Part shown: piece by piece, positions 36,986-48,448 of the stretch | Layout of the letters: each line of letters starts with the position of its first letter | Position numbering within the stretch: position 1 is the stretch's first letter | Source of the DNA: Phorcus lineatus | Taxonomy: Eukaryota > Mollusca > Gastropoda > Trochida > Trochidae | DNA length: 64,000 bases | Reading direction: 5' to 3' | Assembly (NCBI GenBank): GCA_921293015.1 | Contig: OV121088.1 | Coordinates: forward strand, 1,240,001-1,304,000 | Made by a program: the position numbers and the translations under genes | The notes under the pieces: generated by a model | Database searches by the model: none | What the model saw: the letters and a program-made list of their open reading frames with translations, nothing else | What the model was told of the DNA's origin: nothing

Positions 36986-38050
36986 CAGTTCAAATCAAAT
37001 CTTTTATTTCAATACTTTAAGGCAACAGGCCTATCAGTACAAAAGACACCACATCGGTGCAGACATAAGAATGTGAACTAAGGATATACAAAAAAGTGTT
37101 TTCATAATATGACAATATGTTTCTTCTTTTTATCAAAAGCATAAAAGAGATATTTTGCAATGTTTAAAGACATTAGCAAACTTTGACATGACAATGAAGT
37201 GTTGAATTTTGCTAATTTCGGAAAAAGATAGATATCAGGTAATACATGTTTGCTTCTTTATTCAGTGTAGGCTGGGCATACAAGCAAAAAATGATAGAAG
37301 CAATAGAATCTAAGTTACACATTTTACAATTTCTATGTACTTGGGAATTCTTTTTATATCTACCTCTCTAAATTTCTAAACTATGGGAAATCTTGATAAA
37401 CAAGATCTAAATTTACTTACAATAAGTATATACGTTTCGCAAGAAATTGTTATTTAAAAATTACAATAAAGCATGAATTTTTTTAGCTCTGGGAAAAATC
37501 ACTATGCCATACATGTAGAAAATTATCTGTCAATCGCTGCCAAAAAATATTGACAAGAACATTTCTATCTCCATAAGTATGTGAAAACCAAACGTTACCT
37601 AAACCTAATTCAAATATAACATTTCTTATTCTGGTGACCCAATTCACATGACCTTGTTCATTATACAAACACATCATATTGTAACACTTTCGTGGCAACC
37701 GATATTCAGGCATAACGCTGAGATTTGACCAGTATCTTATACATTTTAAAACAGCGGATAATTGAATAGGGTATCTACCACACTCGGCTCCATTAAAAAC
37801 TCCAGTATTTGATGTTGATAACTTGACATTCAGAAAACGTTTGCGAGCATATAAATGCCCCCAAATTTCGGCCCCATAAAGGAGAATGGGTTTTATCTTC
37901 ATATCAAATAATTTGAAGTACAGGCTAGGAGAGTGTGGTTTCAAAGAAGCCTGAAGACCACTGACGCTGGTCCCAAACAAGATGAGGTCATCAGCAAATA
38001 AAAGAAGGAATATATGTATAAAATCAGGATGTAATTGAACACCACACACT
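36985..38050 (-). mobile_element. Non-LTR retrotransposon fragment, minus strand
   Basis: The minus-strand frame at 37483-38049 opens with a reverse-transcriptase catalytic motif, LLLFADDLILFGTSVSGLQ, then jumps (an internal deletion) to KIKPILLYGAEIWG and a C-terminal segment. The 3' UTR, read on the minus strand, runs towards about 36985 with a poly(A)-like end (TTTTATTTC on the plus strand). Truncated, so not active. Confidence 0.75.
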
Positions 38051-38059
38051 CTGCAGTTA

Positions 38060-38800
38060 GGGCTAAACGTTCACTTCAACTTTTAACCATAGAGACTTTG
38101 TAACTATTTCAATTTAAAATCAAGTATGAGGTTGAGATGAGGTTGGAAACATGAAAACACAAATTTAATAACAAACACGCAAACTACTAGTATTAAGAAA
38201 AAAACAATATAGATTTTTCCAAATACAAAATAAACCGAACAATACTTTCAATCTTTGCACTTTTTGATGATATTCCTTCAAAACAAAGTATCATGCCTTC
38301 ATCTTTTTATGATTTGGTTTTTCAAGTTTCAAACTCCATAGATAAACAAAGTCGCAATTTACCTTATCTTATCCAGGTTGCATATACATAAGTTTGATTA
38401 ACACCAATTATGCATTCATTTCAAATGGACGGGCACATGGAATACAGAAATATAAATCATAACATCGAAAAGAATTATGAGATCAAACTTTCATGATTTC
38501 ATTCATGAATATCTAGGAGAGGGAGTTGGGAACTATAATACAAACAAAATACTTCCATGGATGCTTATCATTTCAAACAAATGTAAAAATGCAATAAAGT
38601 GTGAGTGTTTTGACCATACCTTTTTATTACAGAATATAGCTGTTGCCTGTAACCTAGATGTAAGTGACAGTTTACGTGTTGAGAGCGGATTTAGTTTGAC
38701 GTGTTAGTCTTTATAAATCGATCGACGTTCACCCATCCATCGCCAAATCACATGTGAACATTGTCGTTACGAGACCTGGCTATTGAATGGAGACACGTCA
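38060..38800. other. Spacer upstream of G3
   Basis: AT-rich. A 76-residue open frame at 38477-38707 has no recognised similarity and is not called. Confidence 0.4.
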
Positions 38801-38805
38801 TGATC

Positions 38806-38898
38806 ATTGTTACGTCACACTGAGCTTCATTGTGATGTCGAGCTGACAGTCGGTGACTGATTGTACAACTCCATTGTAACGAGGCAATGCTATATAAC
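38806..38898 (+). promoter_or_regulatory. G3 core promoter
   Basis: ATTGTTACGTCA (38806-38817) is identical to the element upstream of G1, although most of the surrounding sequence has diverged. The TATA box (TATATAAC) is at 38891-38898. Spacing from element to TATA is about 85 bases, against about 94 in G1 and G2. Confidence 0.75.
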
Positions 38899-38919
38899 TC
38901 GCTATCAAGATTTGACCAC

Positions 38920-38960
38920 TCATAAATCTCTGAAGCACGTTGACCGAGTGTTGTATACAT
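38920..38960 (+). other. G3 non-coding first exon
   Basis: Estimated from the TATA box to the donor ATACAT|GTAAGT, the same exon-1 plan as G1. The start is approximate. Confidence 0.55.
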
Positions 38961-39972
38961 GTAAGTAAATCAACTACACTATTGCTTATAGTTAGAAATA
39001 TTTATTGTATTTAGATAAAAACCTCATTTGAGAATATATTATCAATTATGAAATTGTCATATCTTAAAAAGTTGGTATCAAATTTAACCTTTACTTAAAG
39101 TGGAAATATTTTATTTGTTCTGTCCACTTTCGATTGGGAAGGAACGACACAGCAATATAATGAAATAACATCAAATATGTTTTTCATAAAATTTGAATTT
39201 GGAAAATAATTCATCATTTTATGAATGATTCAGAGCGAACTGTTGCTGTCTGTTAAGTGTTTTTGTTAAGTTTTTTAACCAATCAAACAACTAATTACGC
39301 AAGGACACACATCTATTATCCTGTTAACACGTGCTTAAAAGCATTGTTAATTTTTAAAAATATATTACTAAGAATGATATCTTTAAAAGCATATATAATA
39401 TATATAATGTTCAAGTGTTTGAAAGGCATGTATATACTAGTAAGTTGCATACGAAAGAAAAGATTTTCAGGATAAAAAAAATTGGTTAAAAATACTATAA
39501 AACTTAACAACTTTTTGGGGTATATATTTGTTGCAATCAAGGAAATCTTCGACCGCTTTTCATAATTTGTATTGCACAAACAGTGGTATCTAATCGGATT
39601 TATGATACAATAAAATGATGATAATGACAAAATAAGGTATTTATTCACGACCAACTCACAGAGATGTTTACCCGAACATTTCTATCATATCCATATGATC
39701 CATATGACTTCATATGATATGATTTATGTATCAGCTGAGCGAGACCTAGAATTCAGAAACATTACCAAGGTTTCGTTGAGTCATTTGGCAATCTTTCGGA
39801 TGCATTCAATATCACGTAAAATGATTTAGAAATATGAAATAACGTCATATGCTTATTGATACTGAATAATGCTGTGAGACAGTACTTACCAATCACTACT
39901 GATATATGTGCGAATATGTTAAATGTTGATGTTAATCTGTTGCAGGTGTGACTGCAGTAAACGTGGAGCATA

Positions 39973-42900
39973 ATGTATTTTGCTCCAACCATTCTTTTGT
40001 GCCTATTTGTTGCAAGCCAAGCATTTTATATGGGTAAGTTTCTTTTAATAAATCATGAAATGATGTTGCGCTCATATTCATCTCATGTTTGCCAACAGTG
40101 ATTTTACAAGTACCTAAAATGCTGAAACCACTCTCGTATCTTCTTATGTTGTTCTTATTCTTTACGCATAATCGAAAAATGTAAGGTTCAACTGACAGAA
40201 CTGCAAATATTTTTGTGTTAAATTGTGTTAGGCAATAACGTAAAGAAAATATGGCATATACAATAATTATTATATCTTTCCTAAGATTTGCAATGAAAAA
40301 TATGGTTTGCAACAGTAGAGCAATGGCTTGCTCATCCAACTCATTGTCCATTTCAGGACCATACATGAGGCATGAGTTCGGGTACCCACGGATGAGGTAC
40401 AACCCGTACAGCTTCTACAACCGGTTAACCAATCAGAGACGAGCTTCCCAGAACCAGGAACCAGCAAAACCAGCCAATCTTCCTACGAAGGAATCAGTGC
40501 CTGCTTCTTCTGTGAAGACCAATTCAAATCCTTCACAGCCTGTCAGAAATATCCAAGTGGCGACAAGAGCTAACCAAAAGCCAGGAAATCGCATGGAACA
40601 GAACAGAGTTCGTACCATAAAACAGCGAGGGAACAAAGATCAAGTTCGTACAAAAAATCAACAGGTTCGTATTCAAAATCCACAACTTCGTACCCGAAAT
40701 CAACAAATTCGCAACAAAAATCGTGAAGGTCGCACTCAAAATCAACAAGTCCGTTTCCAAAATGCAGAAGTTCGTTCCCTAAATCCACGGAGTCGTGTGC
40801 ATAACTCGGCCTTGGTGAGAAAACGACCTGCCGTCCATATAGAAAGAGCCAACCAACCTCTCCAAATAGTGATCCAAAACTCTGGAAATGCGAATCCAAA
40901 GATGATATATATAAGTGATATGTATGATTCTTCCCAAAATCTCCAGCGGTCTGCTGAAAAATCTACAACGACGGCGAACAAACAAGATATCCGTTTTGAG
41001 CCCCCTCCACAGCACCTCCAGCACACTAGTCGCATGAATGGTAAATCCTCGAACCAAATGAAAGCCGAGTCCTCGAACCAATGGAATGCCCAGTCCTCAA
41101 ACCCATTGAATGTCCAGTCCTCCAACCAATGGAATACCCAGTCCTCGAACCCATTGAATATCCAATCCTCGGACCGAGTGAATGCCCAGTCCTCGAACCA
41201 ATTGAATGCCCAGTCCTCGAATCAGTTGAATGCCCAGTCCTCGAATCAATTAAATGCCCAGTCCTCGAATCAGTTGAATGCCCAGTCCTCGAACCCATTG
41301 AATATCCAATCCTCGAACCAATTGAATGCCCAGTCCTCAAACCCATTGAATGTCCAATCCTCGAACCAATGGAATGCCCGGTCCTCGAACCCATTGAATG
41401 CCCAGTCCTCGAACCCATTGAATGCCCAGTCCTCGAACCCATTGAATGTCCAATCCTCGAACCGAGTGAATGCCCAGTCCTCGAACCAATTGAATGCCCA
41501 GTCCTCGATGCAACTGAATGCCCAGTCCTCGAACCCATGGAATGCCCAGTCCTCGACCAAATTGAATGCCCAGTCCACGAACCCATTTATTGCCCAGTCC
41601 TCGAACCCATTGATTGCCCAGTCCTCCATCCCATTTAATGCCCAGTCCTCGAACCAATTGAATGCCCAGTCCTCAAACCAACTAAATGTCCAGTACTCGA
41701 ATGCCAAGTCGTTGGACAACATGATTCCTCAGTCCTCGACCTCTATGAATAGCCAGTCATTGAACCATAAAATTCCTCAGTCAACGAACCATATAAGTGG
41801 TCAATCCGCGAACAGCATGAGTTCTCAGCCTTCTAACCATAAAAAGTCTCAAACGTCAAACCATATGATTGCTCAGCCCAAGAGTAATATGAATGCTCAA
41901 ACATCGGATCAACAAATGCTCCCTATCCAAATATATGCTGTGCCTCCATTCAAGCGGAATGATCCCAGAAACGAGCCCTACGGATCCAGGAGTGGGACTA
42001 TAAACGGAGGATATCAGGATACACGCGTAAATGTCGGAAGTGACTACTCTCACAAAAGCCAAGCGGGTGTTCCTGTCATGGTAGGAATAAACAGGGATTT
42101 TCTTATCTATAATCAAAACAGAAAAGAACACCTATATCGCCCTTATAGAAATAATCAGAATACCAAGCCTTCTCCAATATTTGCACATATGATTATCATC
42201 CAAGAGGATCATCCTGTTCCGAGAACTTCACTGGAAGTAGATTCAAGCAGTTCCACACTTTTTCTTGGCAGACAGTCCCCTGAGTCCACCAGGAACCAGC
42301 AGTTAGCAGCTCAACAAACACAGCCAGGTTTAAATAAACAAAACAGCATCGGGGAGATTCATGGTCAGCCTCAAGAACAGTTCTATGTAAACAGGAACAG
42401 ACAGTCTCAGGAACCCATGGTCCCGATGTCAAGTCAAACTCCGGTTGACTTTCAAGGATTTTCAAGTAAACACATTCCATCAATGAATCGAGACACATCT
42501 TCTGTGTATGCAGCTACAAACACCGATCGAATACAACAAAAACAACATAATCACCAAGCAGCGTTCGTGCAAGTTCCTGCCAAGCCAGCTCTGACACATG
42601 ATTGGTTGGTTGGAGCTAACTCGAATTCGTTAAAGCAAACCTCAGTTCGAGCGACATCGATTCCAGTCCAGACTGCAATAGTTCCAGTTCAAACCTCTTC
42701 AGCCTCAGTTTCATCTCAAATTCCTTTACTTGAAGCTCAAACCGCCTCGTTTCAAGCTCAAACCGCCTCTTTTCCAGCTCGAACCGCTTCAGTTTCAGCT
42801 CAAACTGCCTCAACTTCAACTCAAACCACCTCAGCACAAGCTCAAACCGCCTCTGCTCCAGCTCAAACCGCCTCTGTTCCAGCCCAAGCCTCTTTTGTTC

Positions 42901-43751
42901 CAGCTCAAACCGCCTCAAATTCAGCTGTAAGAGCATCAGTTCAGTATAAGACTAACCAAAGATCAGTTGGTCCCGGCTCATTTCAAACTACATCAACCTT
43001 TGCTCCGCTTCAGCCATCCTCAGTTTCAGCCCACACAGCCTCAATTCCAGTTCAAAGCGGGTCATTAAAGGTCCAAGTTTTGAGTTCTGGCTCAGGTGAA
43101 GGGACTATCTTCGAGCGAGGAAGTACAGTACAAAGAAATACTCCAGCTCTAACTGCCGCTCTTCAATATCAAGCAGCTGGTGGTACAGTACAATCCACTT
43201 CCACAGTAGATTCTCAGTCTTCCACGCTTCCAGTTCAAGATACCATACCTAATGTTGTTATAGGGAGTACCAATCAACAGCCTCCCCCACAAGTGTCAGC
43301 ATCAGTTTCAACGTCACAAACATCATCAACAGCATCGGCATCATCATCTGCAGTCAAAACCAGTCAACCCGCTGCCAAGGCTAATTCAGTCGTTGATCCC
43401 TTTACAAGGATGATGAGGCAACACTTTATCTCAGAGATGGATCTCCCGTCTCACATGACTCAACAGATGATGAACAGCGGTTTCTTCAAATCAAGCCCTG
43501 GATCCTTTTCAGCCGAAGGCATGGACCCTGTCCTTCGGATGCATATTGCCGAGGCCATGGACCTTCCTCATCCACCTGTCAGTCCGAAACAGGTTCGATC
43601 AAAACCGCCGGTAACCAAGGCATCCACAAAGACTCAGGAAGCTGTCCAAAAGCGAGTTCCTGCCAAAAAAGGCGGCCGTGCTGTTACCTCGTCGACGTCA
43701 ACTAAGGATGTGGCCCGAGCAATGGAATTCCCTTCATCGAGGGCCGTTTAA
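39973..43751 (+). CDS. G3: large secreted repeat protein with SSNQLNAQ and AQTAS repeats
   Basis: Coding exons are 39973-40033 and 40357-43751, phase-1 intron, 1,151 residues. The acceptor at 39945 is CTGTTGCAG. The signal peptide is MYFAPTILLCLFVASQAF. The mature start shares RYNPYSFYNR with G1. Then come 8-residue VRxQNxQ repeats (about 102-169), 8-residue SSN-x-(L/W)-NAQ repeats (about 249-470, degenerate to ~535) coded by a 24-bp minisatellite, MIIIQEDHPVPR (about 632-643), AQTAS(F/V/A)PAQ repeats (about 786-877), and the family C-terminus: FTRMMRQHFISEMDLPSHM, then MHIAEAMDLPHPP and a weak third copy, ARAMEFPSSR, at the very end. Much longer than G1 because of repeat growth in the linker. 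Extracellular; possibly a matrix or gel former (inference). The M at 40251 is in the intron and is not the start. Confidence 0.85.
41041..41700 (+). repeat. 24-bp coding minisatellite inside G3
   Basis: About 27 copies of a unit close to GCCCAGTCCTCGAACC plus eight more bases (24 bp), coding for SSNQLNAQ. Because the unit is a multiple of three and lacks stops in several registers, long frames are open on both strands across it. Confidence 0.9.
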
Positions 43752-43887
43752 CTTGTATTTGTACTTTTGAATAGCGCTGAGATATATGATCTTTACCGGA
43801 TTTTTGTTTATTTTATTATTAGAGAGATGTTATTTATTGTTTTGATATTGCAGGCATCAAATGTTGAGTGATTGGTACATTTTAATG

Positions 43888-43893
43888 AATAAA
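43888..43893 (+). terminator. G3 poly(A) signal
   Basis: AATAAA in AATGAATAAATATAAATAG, 137 bases after the stop. Confidence 0.7.
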
Positions 43894-43914
43894 TATAAAT
43901 AGCTCATATAAACA

Positions 43915-44795
43915 GGCATTTTTTGTTAATCTCATCTAGAGCCCTTATTTGGTATCAATTTAGAAAGCAGTCCTCACGTTTCGATAAAACAACATCCGCT
44001 ACGTCTGTATTTTTGGCTACATCGACTGGCTTTAAAAATCAACTCGAACATAGATGAAAAAAACCCGTTTATATCTTTTTAAAATCTAAGATCTGAAGAT
44101 TTGGTGTCAACTCAAAATAATGTTAATGCACATAAAAGATAGTCGAGAGGATCATGAAACTGCAATGAAGAGCATCGAGGCCAATATTATCATACAGTAA
44201 TATGCGTCTTTATTACCCATATGGTTCATCATGATAATACAGATGACATGATATCAGTTGCTAGGAAACATAATCACAAATAATCTCTTGAAATTCTTCA
44301 AAAACATTTAGAAGCTGGTTTAATGATACAAGAAAATGTTATGGGTGACAACCTCTTTTGATAATTTCTCAAGACGTAGAAAAATCTGACCTTAAATCCG
44401 CCCTTTCTGAGCACATCAACCACTCTATCAACTGGACATACACTAAGTTCCTTGGTCTAGATTTTCGAAACTCTCTTAGCTCTATGATAGTCGTAAGCTT
44501 ATGTTAATGTATGGTACTTATGACTAGCTTACTGCTAAGAGGCCCTGGTTTCCAAAGTCAATGGATAGCGCGAAAGAAACTTCTCGAGTCAATCTGCTTG
44601 AGAAGATTAGCTCCAGAGGTCAACAGGGATCAAGGGGTTTAACTTGATCCAGAAATCTTGATGATCCTTTGCAGGCCAGTTCTAAATGATCTCAATACAA
44701 TTGCATTATTAGAGACTTTGCTAAAAGTTCCTGAATAATCTCAGTCGAGAAAACCCAAAACACGGAAGCTTCCTAGTGCCACAGTCAAAAAACAT
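43915..44795. other. Spacer after G3
   Basis: No gene supported. A short stretch near 44390-44500 might be an old transposon fragment but is too decayed to name. Confidence 0.4.
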
Positions 44796-44799
44796 TTAT

Positions 44800-45355
44800 C
44801 CCTTAATTAGGATATAGCATCACCTAATAAGGACTTAATCATTGCCTAATTAGGACATAACTATCATCTAATTAGGATAAACTGTCTACTAATTAGGAGA
44901 TATTAAGTCCTAATTAGGACATACTAACTCCTAATTAGGAGATAGTTGTCGCCTAATTAGGAGATAATTATCACCTTATTATCACCTAATTCCGCGAAAG
45001 TATCAACTAATTAGGAGATAGAATATCCAAATTAGATGATAGTATCTCCTAATTAGACGATACTATATCCTAATTAGGAAATAGCTATTATTACTTATCT
45101 ATCTCCTATTTATGTGTTACTGTCTGCAAATTAGGAGTTACTGTCTCCAAAATAGGTGATAACTAAATCCTAATTAAGACTTAATAATCTCCTAATTAGG
45201 CGTTACCATCTGTCAATTAGGAGTTACTATCTCCTAATTAGATGATAGTATCAACTAATTAGGAAATGGTTTCCCCAAATTGGTAAAAGTATCTCCTAAT
45301 TAGGCGATAATTAAGTCCTGATTAGGCGATAATTAAGTCCTAATTAGGAAATCCA
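44800..45355. repeat. ~21-bp TAATTAG-rich satellite
   Basis: Roughly 26 degenerate units of 20-23 bp, built on the palindrome CCTAATTAGG followed by spacers such as AGATAGTATCT. At least 15 units keep an intact TAATTA core. The array ends just before 45360. Confidence 0.85.
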
Positions 45356-45542
45356 AATTAGTAAGGAACCTGACCATGGATTCAACAAGGGAGGGGAAGT
45401 TGAAGGACAACCAGCAAACAGTGCAACTCGGACATCCCAGGTTAATACGTAGTGTCGTGCAATGTCGGACCGTCCATTCATTGCTCGGAAGACCGGTGTT
45501 AGAATCCCGGCCGCGTCACACCAAACGACGAAGCGAGTTGTT

Positions 45543-46010
45543 ACTTAAAGTCATAGTCTCATTTTTGCAAGGCAAATTGTAATAACTTCCGGACAAATAG
45601 TTCACCACTCACAGAAATCTTTCCCCTGACGTTTGCAACACTTTTCATAACTCGGCAGGCATTTTAGCCTTCAATAATGAAGTTCAAACTACCCTACCCT
45701 ACCCGAATATTATGTTTTTTTGCGAGCGTTAGTCCTTACCACGTCATTTCGCTAAGACCGTGACGAAGCTGCGATGACTAGATTTCCGGTGTTTCGTACT
45801 CGCGATGGGATTGCACTTGATTCGGTACCTCATCGGTCTGAAACGGCATACGCCAATAAGCTGCTTCATCCAAAACTGTCCAACGGGCATAAAAATGAAA
45901 ATCTTTGCAAATGCGACAGGAAATATTTGTGTTAGTGATCAGATTTTGTTCGTGAAGAATAATTAGTTCAGTTTAGTTGCCTTACAAAAATGAGACTATG
46001 ACTTTAAGTG
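45543..46010. mobile_element. Foldback/MITE with ~32-bp inverted ends
   Basis: ACTTAAAGTCATAGTCTCAT, continuing TTTTGCAAGGCAA, at 45543-45574 recurs inverted at 45979-46010 with one mismatch. The ~400 bp between are non-coding. Just outside, at 45494-45512, is a tRNA box-B-like string (GGTGTTAGAATCCC), possibly a SINE fragment. Confidence 0.65.
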
Positions 46011-46014
46011 CCCG

Positions 46015-47240
46015 GCGCTGTTAAAGTCGAACTGGCTGTCGGCTACCCTAAGCCCACAAAACATTCCCGAAATAAACGATTGACTATAGCTAGAACAATA
46101 TTGAGTGTTAATTCTGTATCTGAGACCGGAAATAGTCTAAGATTAGCCAAACTTTAAGGGAATAATGTGGGTCTTTTCATAATTAATACCTGACGTAACA
46201 CTTTTCACAAAAGACCTCGTGAATAAGGAAGATCTTGATTCATATACGACCATACTTTCACAGCCATTCAAAATATACCATTTTCTTAACCGAAGGTACT
46301 ATCATTCATATACAAAGGTAAATGTTTCTTTTATGTAGTAATCTATACCTTACTATGTCATTTCTATCAGCAAAAACAATCATTTGAAAATATTTCCTTT
46401 GCATTGTGTCAAATGATTTCCTCACTTTCAAAACTTACATAAACATCTCAATGTATTTCTTATGTGGCAACCCGTGTCATATCATATCATTAGAAAATCT
46501 ATTATCACACACACATGCAATTCTTAAGTTTTAAGGTACATTTGTATGTCCTTTATGAAATCTCCAGTAACATTAATGCAGATATTTCTACGCATTTCTT
46601 ATATTCTAATTTGTTGGTTGCCACTAATATCATCGTGGTTAACTAAATTCGTTTGTGTCTGCCAAGTAAGACATTCTTAAAACATATCGTGAATTTTCAC
46701 TCTCGCATATTTGCCAATTTTGCCGACAAGGCATAACTTTCGCCATGTTTCACCACAATCCATCGCTACAAAGATGTTGCGGCCTTTCCTCTGAGCAGTC
46801 GCGATTTAAGTGATAACGATATCGAGTTTAGCTGCAGTAGCCCAGAGAGTTGGCACATACAAAGCATTTGAAATATGCCAAGCTATAATTTGCCAGTCAT
46901 TGCTACTTGTATGGGAAAGAGGTATCTTGCCAAACCGACACGACACGGTTTTATTCTATTCACAGTTAAAATAAAGCGTGACGATAGTGAATAATACATT
47001 TCTATTGTGTCATTTGTTATCAAAGTGGGTTATAAGTTAAAAAGTAAACGTTTACAAATCTTTTTCGTGCGTCAACTGAAGTGAAATTTTATCGGCATAT
47101 TAAAAGGTTGTCAATAGCTGCAAATATAATTTTAGCAGAAGATGAAAGAATTTCCTTTTGGCTAACAGTACATTCGACAAATTGTTATGTGTTGACTTAA
47201 ACATCCAATAGCAAAGAATCGAAAGTATTAAACTACCCCA
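46015..47240. other. Spacer between foldback elements
   Basis: AT-rich, no gene or RNA recognised. Confidence 0.45.
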
Positions 47241-47698
47241 TTCTCTCCCAACAGAGGTAGCTCCGTCATAAATTCCTATACTACCTCTGTCCCATTTCGA
47301 AGGTTTCTTGTGCACGAAATGTAGAAATCTGATTGGATGCAATCAAAGTTAGTTGTGCAATCAGCGACGCCGTTTCAAAATGTATCATTTAAATCGTCTA
47401 AATTATTTCCGTAAGCTTTCCAAAAGCAAATTTTTTTCCGAATATGCAGATGGCACTTTGAGTCTTCTTTATAGAACAAAAACGCCTCATTTTTGCAACT
47501 GCATCATTACATAGGTCTGTGTGTCAACAAATATGTTATTCATGCATTCGGTGTTTTCATTGGTTGAAATATTGCCAGGTAGTTTAAGTTGCAATATCGC
47601 GCCGGTAGGGGCATATGCCTAAAGCACAAGAAACCTTCGTATTAGGACAGAGGTAGTATAGGAATTTATGACGGAGCTACCTCTGTTGGGAGAGAATG
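47241..47698. mobile_element. Foldback element with ~73-bp inverted arms
   Basis: The left arm (47241-47313) starts TTCTCTCCCAACAGAGGTAG. The right arm (47624-47698) is its reverse complement, perfect over the outer ~51 bp and again at GAAGGTTTCTTGTGC. The loop of about 310 bp is unrelated. Non-coding, so a MITE or foldback transposon. Confidence 0.75.
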
Positions 47699-47699
47699 A

Positions 47700-48280
47700 A
47701 ACTACCCAAACGGGCACAATTTGCCGAGTATTAAAGATTTCATAATGGTCATGGGAATTACAGTTTACAAAAGTACTTTAAATATTCTTAAATTTGACTT
47801 GGTTAAGAAAAAGAATAACCAACTGGAAGCTCGGAATTACGGTTTATCTGTCCCTCATTAATTAATGCTCACTAAATCTCGGATCTTATAACAATAATCC
47901 ACTCGGGACAGATCAACCGTAACTCCTTGCATCTTGTTGATTAATCTTATAGTATATCCTACTATGAAATCTCAGATCAGGAGTCAAAACGCACGAATAA
48001 AGAACCATTTATGGATGTACGAAAACTATGTTGGACTTTTTAAATTAGAATCTTCGTAAGTGAAAATTTTCATATTTTAGTTTGAATTTATAGTTTAATT
48101 CTAATTATTGGAATAAATGGTTGACGATAGAGACATGTCAAAAATAGGCTACATGTATGTCACGTGTGTTCAACACTTAGATTACTGAGCCTGTATACCA
48201 TTGATGACATATTCCCCAAAAGGAAACGTACATGTATCATTTAAGATTAAAAAAAAGATGAAAAACATATTCCGAAGAAG
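47700..48280. other. Spacer before the 3' end of G4
   Basis: No gene seen. It contains a loosely palindromic pair near 47820-47940 (CGGAATTACGGTTTATCTGTCC and ACAGATCAACCGTAA). Confidence 0.4.
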
Positions 48281-48283
48281 GTT

Positions 48284-48289
48284 TTTATT
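48284..48289 (-). terminator. G4 poly(A) signal
   Basis: AATAAA on the minus strand, about 160 bases after the G4 stop. Confidence 0.6.
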
Positions 48290-48448
48290 TTCAACCTCTA
48301 CCACATTCAAACCAATTTTTCAGCAGCTTGGACATATGACAATTATGATTAATTTAACGAGAATGGGTTGATGAAGGAAATCTCATGTCGACTGTGAGAC
48401 CGTGAACATTGAACCAGTGAAGATGATATCACGCCGAGATAGACATGC

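Noticed and set aside
40251-40356. ATG at 40251 as the start of G3
   Set aside because: It lies in the intron; the acceptor TTTCAG at 40356 and the signal-peptide exon at 39973 give a better, family-consistent start.
41026-41722. Antisense and alternate-frame proteins of 100-186 residues over the G3 repeat
   Set aside because: The 24-bp unit keeps frames open by itself; no independent promoter, splice or start evidence.
45480-45530. A tRNA gene at the box-B-like string
   Set aside because: No foldable acceptor stem or box A at proper distance was seen; at most a SINE fragment.
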